From NCBI GenBank assembly GCA_029168955.1, contig JAPDOI010000185.1:1-64000 (forward strand): a stretch of DNA of 64,000 bases. The letters are read 5' to 3'. A model generated the notes under the pieces. That model saw only the letters and a program-made list of their open reading frames with translations. It was not told the DNA's origin and did not search any database. Numbering within the stretch: the stretch's first letter is position 1; every line of letters starts with the position of its first letter. The position numbers were made by a program, and so were the translations under genes. The stretch comes from Aplectana chamaeleonis (Eukaryota; Nematoda; Chromadorea; Rhabditida; Cosmocercidae). Positions 57,429 to 64,000 of the stretch are shown here, in pieces.

Positions 57429-57466
57429 GGCCTGACGTTTCGACCTTCACGTCTTCATCAGAGGCC
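57429..57466 (-). ncRNA. Hammerhead-ribozyme-like motif, left arm
   Basis: The same arrangement on the minus strand, with stem II loop GTGAAG in place of ATGAAG. All core boxes and stem I are preserved, so both arms keep the motif although other parts of the arms have diverged. Confidence 0.5.
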
Positions 57467-57599
57467 TCGCAAGTTCACCTTTAAGTGGGTCCGCTGCCGC
57501 TGTTAGCAATCGAGTAAACAGGAGAGCACTCAAGCACTCATGTTTACTTGATTACTAACAGCGCCAGCGGACCTATTCCGCTTAAAGGTGGACTTGCGA

Positions 57600-57637
57600 G
57601 GCCTCTGATGAAGACATGAAGGTCGAAACGTCAGGCC
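57600..57637 (+). ncRNA. Hammerhead-ribozyme-like motif, right arm
   Basis: In order: GGCCT (stem I), CTGATGA core, A-GAC / ATGAAG / GTC (stem II), GAAA core, C-GTC with minimal stem III and the cleavage-site triplet, then AGGCC closing stem I. The conserved CUGAUGA and GAAA boxes and five stem-I pairs are all present. Stem II is only 3 bp with an extra unpaired A compared with the usual consensus, so activity is uncertain. Very short stem III types are known to work as dimers. Confidence 0.5.
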
Positions 57638-57689
57638 ACTAATAAAACTTCCTCCTATCAAACTCGTTGGCATAGCAGTATCATATTCA

Positions 57690-58277
57690 TTAAACGAAGC
57701 CGAGGTTTGAAGCAAGTAGAACATGGAGAATGTTGTCAAATTCACATGGCTCTTTAGATTGAAAAAAAAAGTTATTTACAGCGAAGAGTCAGTGTGCATC
57801 ACTCGTCTCTCCCACATTCACTCCTAACTGGGACAGAAGTTTACTCGTTCCATTGTAGACTTCTGCGGAGACAGCGGAAGAGGTGGGGAGATGGAAAGAG
57901 CAGCGTACGCACGCATCAACTCGATCCGAGTGATGGATCCGAGTAAACTTCGCTCCGAAATAGAGTGTGCGTCAATCAGTGGAGGTGCGCGCATCAGTCG
58001 ATGAACAGTGAACATGTTTAGGAAGTTGCCGTATCGCGATTGAGAACAGCTGTCAAGATAAGGCGATGGCTCCTGGGGGTCAGCCGCGTGCATCGATTTT
58101 CTGCCATTTTCCAGGAGCCGGTCACAACGCGCCCTAAATTGAATAGCTCGTCTAAGGCTGTGGATAATTTCAAAACTATTCGATGTAATGTCATAGTGTA
58201 GGATTGTTCACATCTAACAAGAGTGAAAGGGCAGCCTAATTCATCATCATTCAGCAGAAAACGGCCTTTGATGGACT
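57690..58277. other. No gene seen
   Basis: Intergenic; a short palindromic GATCCGAGT/ACTCGGATC pair near 57912-57955; chance ORF of 89 codons on the minus strand. Confidence 0.4.
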
Positions 58278-58278
58278 T

Positions 58279-58369
58279 GAACTATAAAGGACGCCATGTG
58301 CAACAGCTACGGTGGTGCCCACCACGATTGGTAACGGGGAACTATAAAGGACGCCATGTGCAACAGCTA
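58279..58369. repeat. 31-bp direct duplication
   Basis: GAACTATAAAGGACGCCATG TGCAACAGCTA occurs at about 58279 and again at about 58339. Confidence 0.8.
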
Positions 58370-58372
58370 TGC

Positions 58373-58539
58373 TCGGTGGCGGTCGTCTCGTGGCGCTAAA
58401 CAATGAGGGTGGGCGGATCGGAGGGAAGGGCTAGGCATTGTTATTGGTGGACGCCACTTCGGTAACCAGCATCGCTGGTTAGCCCTTCCCTCTGATCCGC
58501 CCTATCTTCTCACTGTTTGGCGTCACAAGGCGGCCACCC
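58373..58539. mobile_element. Inverted-repeat MITE-like element
   Basis: Left GTGGCGCTAAACAATGAG and GGCGGATCGGAGGGAAGGGC are inverted at the right as GCCCTTCCCTCTGATCCGCC and CTCACTGTTTGGCGTCAC; arms about 65 bp. No coding capacity. Confidence 0.65.
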
Positions 58540-58686
58540 AATGCACGGTCCAAGCCCAGAATCGTGTTAAAGGCAGCAGACACGCTCAAAAAAGGTATCG
58601 ATTTCATGACGTAAATCAAAGGTTTTATAGTGCGTTCGCCGCACTATTACCCCTATCCGAAGCAAATGAAAATATATAATTGATAC

Positions 58687-59562
58687 TACAGTGGAGTCCA
58701 CCAAGAGTGTCTCATTTACTTATCAATGAGAAGCTGTCGATTGGAGATCAATGAACATGAAACTCGTTGCAGCACAACCGCTCTTGCTCAATCGGTATGG
58801 AGCGTGTTGGTATGGGATTGATGCACATTGATCCCCAGCCGGCCGCTTCTCATTGATAAGTAAATCGATGAATGAGGTTATCGTTCATGTTCTCGTGTCA
58901 CGTCAATCCGCCATGACCATTTTGACCAGTGTGATAGCTTATACTGTAGGCACCCCCGAGTCAGTGCCATGAGTTCGTATTTAGATCAAAGAGATGCCTC
59001 CGCATCCGCTCGTGAATGGTCTCCTACCAGTTGCGCTGGATCTCGGTAGGGTTATCCTACAGACAGCTGCTCAATGGTCAAAATCTGGTCAAACCCTTTG
59101 CTTGGGCGGGCGGAAGTGATGTTAACGAGAGTGTCAACGAAAGCTCTCATTCGTGCTGCTTGAAAAATAACAGAAACATAAATCTTGATTCCTCTATTTG
59201 TTTCTATTTATTTTCTCAATTAGCCATCCCTTTTAGAACCCCAAAACTGTTGGCTGCTACGGATCTTACTCAACACTTTTTTCTCTAAGTGATCGGCCAC
59301 TGATTTTCGACGAGCTTATAATCAAAACGTCAGATCTTTCAAATAGAAGCACTGTTTTTGCGAGCGAGAAGCTTAGTTTGCTTTAAGCTTCTTTTTTTAG
59401 TCAATCTGGTTGTATATTAATTACTTTTATGTTTTCTGTTCTCGACACTGCATTTGTTTGATTTGTTTGTTATACATATTGTTTTTTTTTCTGACGCACC
59501 TTAGCGTGCATTCTAATAAATAAATAATAATAAATGAGACACTCTTGATGGACTCCACTATA
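58687..59562. mobile_element. TIR element, second copy of the GTGGAGTCCACC family
   Basis: AGTGGAGTCCACCAAGAGTG and TCTCATTTA at the left are inverted as TAAATGAGACACTCTTGATG and GACTCCACTATA at the right. A palindrome homologous to 50022-50194 sits at its left end (58706-58866). The 876-bp interior has no transposase. It ends directly before the BEL/Pao promoter-like region and may be inserted in that element's LTR. Confidence 0.65.
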
Positions 59563-59650
59563 TTTGTTATTGTGTCTGATCACTATAAAAGACACAGTTA
59601 CTCAATAAAGTACTTCACTCTCTCATCGTCCCGCGTGGCGCAACAGCAAC
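59563..59650 (+). promoter_or_regulatory. Probable end of 5' LTR and primer-binding site of the BEL/Pao element
   Basis: CTATAAAAG (about 59584) could be the LTR TATA box and AATAAAG (about 59604) the R-region poly(A) signal. TGGCGCAACAG (59636-59646) starts with TGG like a tRNA primer-binding site. The LTR start is not visible, and no second LTR lies in the window to confirm this. Confidence 0.4.
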
Positions 59651-59758
59651 ACAGAAGCCTCTCAGCCATCTTATGGTGCATCGGCAACGACGTGCACTGG
59701 CAGATTCGTCATATCGTCAACGTCTTCATCATCATCTTCAACGACGAAGAAGACCTAA

Positions 59759-60007
59759 AGTTCACCTCCGCACTGCAGTTCAGTCCGCAAAGTGCACGCT
59801 GATTGCGAAATCGTGGTGCGGCGCGGTTGCAAGTATCCTCAGACAGAGATGTAGTATCATCCGGGAGGTGAGATCACCCGGGCACCAAAGGCAAAAACCG
59901 CCCGGGTGGTCTCACATCCCTGTCTGAGGATACTCGCAACCGCACCGCAGCACGATTTCGCAATCAGTGTGAACTTTGCGGACTGAACGGCAGTGCGGAG
60001 GTGAACT
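59759..60007. repeat. 249-bp inverted repeat in the BEL/Pao leader
   Basis: AGTTCACCTCCGCACTGC ... ATTGCGAAATCGTG ... GTATCCTCAGACAG is matched inverted by CTGTCTGAGGATACTC ... CACGATTTCGCAAT ... GCAGTGCGGAGGTGAACT. Arms are about 105 bp with few mismatches. Lies between primer site and gag; either a MITE or a structured leader. Confidence 0.7.
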
Positions 60008-60163
60008 GTATCTAGCGACTATACTACATATCCAGCGACGTATACCACGACGTGTTCAAGACGAACTATCGACTATCTCCTTCGTCTATAACATATCCTT
60101 CGCCCAGCGACCATCAGAAATCATTGTGAGTAACTTCAATCGACAGTTACGTTTCAGCACATC

Positions 60164-62681
60164 ATGTCATCCACTCTATCAGCGAGCCAAGGTCGACTCA
60201 CCAGAGCGCTCAATCGTCTTTCACGTCTACTAGAGGAAAATGCAGACTTCGTCGCGAGCCAAGTCGCACTTTCCCGAAATGATAACGAGACTCAAAACAA
60301 GGATAAGCGATTACGCATCCGAAAAGCGAAGGCCACCATAGAACTGGAACTATGCAACGCCGAAAACGCATTGGACCGATACAACAACGCGGCAGACAAT
60401 CTTGAACACGCTTCGTCAACAGAAGAAATTTTTGAACGGATTCAAGTCAATGTAGACACAGCCGAGGATCTCATAGACCGAGCTCGATCAACGGTTACCA
60501 AACTCGTGGAACTCAATGAAGAATTGGAGGAGCACAACCATCCGATATGTTCAGATACAGAAACTCCACGAGTCTCCTTGCCATCCATTCCGATACCGAA
60601 ATTCAGCGGACATTCGTGGGAATGGAAGACATTCTGGAATGCGTTCGACTACAGAGTTCATTCAAGAAATATCGACGACATGCTAAAAATGAACTATTTG
60701 ATAGACGCGCTACAGGGCGAAGCAAAGGAAAACATAAATCAATACGAGATTACCAGGAACACCTATCCTTTGGTCATTGCATACCTCAAAGACAAATATG
60801 GAAACACTCAAGTACTCATCGACATCCTTCTACACAAACTGCAAGAAGCGCAAGCTCAAGGTAATCAGTTGGAAGATCAAGAAAGATTATGCGAACAGCT
60901 GAACTCGATTGTTGATCAGCTCGAACTAAAGCCCCATTCATAGTTTGCCGGTCGACGTCGGACGACTCGTTATCAAGTTTGATAGGTCAAGATAGATAAG
61001 ATGGATAGGATAGGGTAGATAGATATTGCACATTCGATAACGAGTCGTCCGACGTCGGTCGGACAAGTGTGAAAGAGGCTTAAAAGGCGAACATACTGAT
61101 AACGCCTTCCTACAGAAGCAGCTCCTCGCGAAAATTTCGGATACAATTCAGAGACACTTGCTCCGTCAAAAGCAGCAGGTGATTTCTTCTGGTGAAGTGT
61201 GGCGGACAAAAACGCTACTATCTTCGGCAAAATCCTACATCCAAGCAGAAATGCAAATTACTCGAGAAGTACAGAAACATGGAGCCAATACAAAACAAGT
61301 ATCAAAAACCCGTCATCAAGCTGAAAGAAGAATGTCGTACAAAGATGATCATCACTTCAACACCGAACAGAAATTCATCACAAGGACATCTTCATGCTTT
61401 TATTGTGACAATACAGGCCATTCACCAAAGAACTGCGAAGAAGTTGCAACACAGAAGCAGCGACTCGAAGTGATGAAAGGCCGCAAATTGTGTTTAAATT
61501 GCGGTTCTAGCAAGCACATTGCAGCTCAATGCAAAGGTGGATCGTGCCGTTTATGTTATGAGAACGGTCACCACACGTCAATTTGCACAAAACTACAACG
61601 CCCTTCAACGCCACGTTCTTCTTCACGAGTGAGAAGCCAAGCCAATTCAACAGTGAAGACACAAATACCAAAAAGGCCAACAACGGCAAAAGTCAACATC
61701 TCATTCTCAAATGAACACAAAATCGTGAAACCTACCTTGGACAACATGCCGAACCTCCTAGAAGGAGCACTCCACGAGAATGTCCAAATTCTGGTTGGAC
61801 AAGCCAAAGTACTAAATCCCACGTCTGGAGCATTGGAACCCATCCATATAATGCTGGATACCGGAGCGGATGAATCGTTCATCAGGAACGACCTTGCAGA
61901 TCGCCTCCATCTCGAAGACGTCAACTACGTGCGGTTCACAAGAGCCAATGAAGAAGACCTGCGGCATCACACTTGTACATATATGGGATGCTGAAGGATC
62001 CCCACACACTTTCACTAAAACTCGGATTGAATCCATCACACAACCACTCTCAAGAGCAGCTCTTAACCAAGAAGATAAGGAATTCCTATTCAAACAAGAC
62101 ATCCAGCTATCCATCAACCCTGATATCGAGAATATAGAGCCACATATTCTCTTTGGTTGCGCCGACTTGTTCTCACTCCTCAGCAATGGATTCGGAAGAC
62201 AAAGGACACTCCCATCGGGGTTAAGACTAATCCCCTCCAAGCTGGGATACCTCGTATCCGAACAAAACAATACAGCACGAAAAAGAAATGTAAAAATATC
62301 AATCAACACGACACATGAAGCGAGCTCAACACAAGTGAATGAAATTCCGGAACAATCGTGGGAAAGATTCTGCGAGTTCGAGAGTTCTGGTATGCATGAA
62401 TTCACTGGTCCCACAAAAGAAGAACGCAAACGAATAAATGCTGCAGTGCTCAAGGCTTTCGAGGAAAGTATCGAAAGAAAAAATGATGGATACTACGTAC
62501 GCCTTCCTTGGAAAGCAAATTCCGCACATCTTCCTGACAACAGATGCATCGCCTTCCAAAGACTGAAAGCAAACTTATACCATTCCAACAAGACACCATC
62601 AGTACTACAACAGTATCATGATACTATTATTCAACAACTAGAAGCAGGAATCATCGAGGAGGTCAAAGAAAGCATGGACAC
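60164..62681 (+). pseudogene. BEL/Pao retrotransposon gag-protease-RT, 5' part, disrupted
   Basis: Gag starts at ATG 60164 and includes the DUF1759-type segment (IPKFSGHSWEWKTFWNAF, LIDALQGEAKENI). It is interrupted at 60927 by a MITE and resumes at 61084. Three CX2CX4HX4C zinc knuckles follow: CFYCDNTGHSPKNC, CLNCGSSKHIAAQC and CRLCYENGHHTSIC (61398-61590). An aspartic protease with MLDTGADESFI comes next (about 61850). A frameshift near 61950 moves the reading to the next frame, which continues through the protease tail into the start of the reverse transcriptase (GYYVRLPWKANSAHLPDN). Reading stops at the hAT insertion. The MITE, frameshift and hAT make the copy inactive. It belongs to the BEL/Pao LTR order by domain order and motifs. 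Confidence 0.85.
60930..61080. mobile_element. PIF/Harbinger-like MITE, 151 bp (copy 2), inside gag
   Basis: AGCCCCATTCA and TGAAAGAGGCT ends with TAA on both sides (60927-60929, 61081-61083). The interior closely matches 50197-50347 in reverse orientation. The flanking gag codons are in the same frame once insert and duplication are discounted, so gag was intact when the MITE landed. Confidence 0.9.
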
Positions 62682-63826
62682 CAGGGATGTGCGTAATTAC
62701 GACTAACGACTAACGAATTTAACGACTAACGGGCTTTTTGGGGTGTTACGACTAACGCCTAACAAAAATAAAAATATTTTCGTAAGCAATCCCAAAATTC
62801 GCGCTCCTACCCAGGGATTACACCAGGATAGACATATTGCGCTGTTGGTTGTTCTAGTTGAATGGTTCAAGAATACCCATAGCTTTCAGTGTTTATTATA
62901 TCTACTCACACAGCTTCGCAGTTCTGGAACCCCCATATTAAAATCTCAACCGAACGTTGCGCAAAGTTAGGCGCAGAATTATGCGACTTTGTGTGGGTCG
63001 CGCTACTTTATGGTAGGCTCATTGAACCAGTTCCGGCACTGACCGGCTCCAGCGAAGATTTTTGCAGAGGGCACTATCAGAGGTGATGAGATGGAGCGGT
63101 GCCTGCAGGCCACAACTACAGGAACTGTATCCGATGATTGGATTGTAAAGGGTGCCGTCCTTCGATATTCAGTCATAAATTGGAGATATAGGGTTTCTAT
63201 AAAGTGGTGCTACGACCTCTCAGGGGTAAAATTTCCACTGCTAATTTCCGACCTTTCCACATTATGAGAACAAGCTCTAAACCACGTAAGCGCTCGGCTC
63301 GCGACACTGAGCAAGGAACATTTCGTGCAGAGCCGGTGCGATTCTCCGTGTTGTCACTATCGGGTAGATCTCAAATAGCATTGTGTAGTGCAGAATGGCA
63401 AATTTTGCATTGCAAAAAAAATCAGAGTTCAGGATTGTCTCGGTTTTCCATTTTGTTTCTTTTTTAACCGAAAAAAATTACAAAAATCGATAAACGCACA
63501 CTCTCGAGTATAAGGTTTCGTGCAGCGATGTCCGAGTGGTTATGGAGATATTTTTATTTCTGTATATACAGGCTTGCAGTTTGAACTAGGTTCTCTAACA
63601 AGGAATATTTGTATCTTTAATGGTCATGAATGTTTCAAAAAACGTATATCTCTTCATGTCTTCCTTTTTTCAATTCAAAAGGGTTTTTTTCTGCCTCAGT
63701 TGCGCTTGTTTTCAAAGCCTAGATTTTTAGTGACTAACGACTAACGATTAACGACTAACGAGGGTTTTGGCCGGTTGAACGACTAACGACTAACGAATTA
63801 CAAAATTTCTTTTACACACATCCCTG
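62682..63826. mobile_element. Non-autonomous hAT element, 1,145 bp, 8-bp duplication
   Basis: CAGGGATGTG at the left is inverted as CACATCCCTG at the right, a classic hAT terminus. ATGGACAC is duplicated at 62674-62681 and 63827-63834. Subterminal arrays of GACTAAC(G) repeats occur at both ends (62698-62765 and 63730-63797), as expected for hAT transposase binding. No transposase ORF. It splits the BEL/Pao RT. Confidence 0.9.
63521..63597 (+). other. tRNA-Ser-like remnant inside the hAT element
   Basis: GCAGCGATGTCCGAGTGGTT resembles the 5' part and A box of a serine tRNA, and AGTTTGAACTAGG about 45 bases on weakly resembles a B box. Acceptor-stem pairing is not preserved and the anticodon arm is unclear, so at best a tRNA pseudogene or SINE head. 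Confidence 0.25.
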
Positions 63827-64000
63827 ATGGACACTACATCTCCGGAAAGGGAAATCCTGCACTACCTGCCCCACCATGCTGTACTAACGCCACATAAGCA
63901 AACCACCAAACTACGAGTGGTATTTGATGCATCAGCACACATGAAAAACTGCCCATCCCTTAACGACGTCCTCTATCAAGGCCCCGTCATGCTCCCAAAA
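63827..64000 (+). pseudogene. BEL/Pao reverse transcriptase, continued to window end
   Basis: After the hAT element the same frame resumes with the conserved BEL RT stretch containing YLPHHAVL, TTKLRVVFDASA and SLNDVLYQGPVML. The catalytic YxDD, RNase H, integrase and 3' LTR lie beyond the window. Confidence 0.85.

Larger units (their letters stand above)
57379..57687. mobile_element. 309-bp inverted repeat carrying hammerhead-like motifs
   Basis: Arms of about 115 bp (GATATGATACTGTTATGCCA ... against ...TGGCATAGCAGTATCATATTC) enclose a centre near 57533. Begins 86 bp after the SMCR8-like stop. No coding capacity. The hammerhead-like core in each arm recalls retroelements (Penelope-like elements, retrozymes) that carry such ribozymes, but assignment is open. 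Confidence 0.75.

Overview
The window looks like a repeat-rich nematode chromosome, probably a parasitic clade V worm. That placement is an inference from TTTTCAG-type splice acceptors, possible trans-splice acceptors just upstream of ATGs, Tc1, BEL/Pao, hAT and PIF/Harbinger-like elements, and LINE copies. I see no bacterial features. Very little of the 64 kb is protein-coding host sequence.

Layout: 1-6.2 kb is non-coding with small inverted-repeat elements. 6.2-9.9 kb is a decayed full-length LINE on the minus strand, flanked by a 12-bp target-site duplication (TSD). 10-15.4 kb holds a dead Tc1-like element, several MITE-like inverted repeats, a SINE-like LINE derivative and a tiny 5'-truncated LINE insertion. 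15.6-18.9 kb is a long, low-complexity, basic open reading region with an AT-hook and one apparent frameshift. 19.5-27.4 kb is mostly transposon: a LINE remnant, a long-TIR element, a PIF-like MITE and two minus-strand LINEs.

The main gene is in pieces too small to stand out as ORFs. I reconstruct ten exons between 27439 and 57293 on the plus strand that encode a homologue of SMCR8, the DENN-family partner of C9orf72 in endolysosome/autophagy regulation. Splice phases agree at every junction except one. Its fourth intron (about 23 kb) contains an 18.6-kb tandem array of a 42-bp satellite (30013-48635). Because 42 is a multiple of three and the unit lacks stops in several frames, the array produces many long but meaningless ORFs.

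Just past the SMCR8 stop codon is a 309-bp inverted repeat with a hammerhead-ribozyme-like motif in each arm, in opposite orientation. From about 59.6 kb to the window end there is a BEL/Pao LTR retrotransposon. Its gag is interrupted by a PIF-like MITE (TAA duplication) and its reverse transcriptase by a 1.1-kb non-autonomous hAT element (8-bp duplication), so it is a stack of nested insertions.
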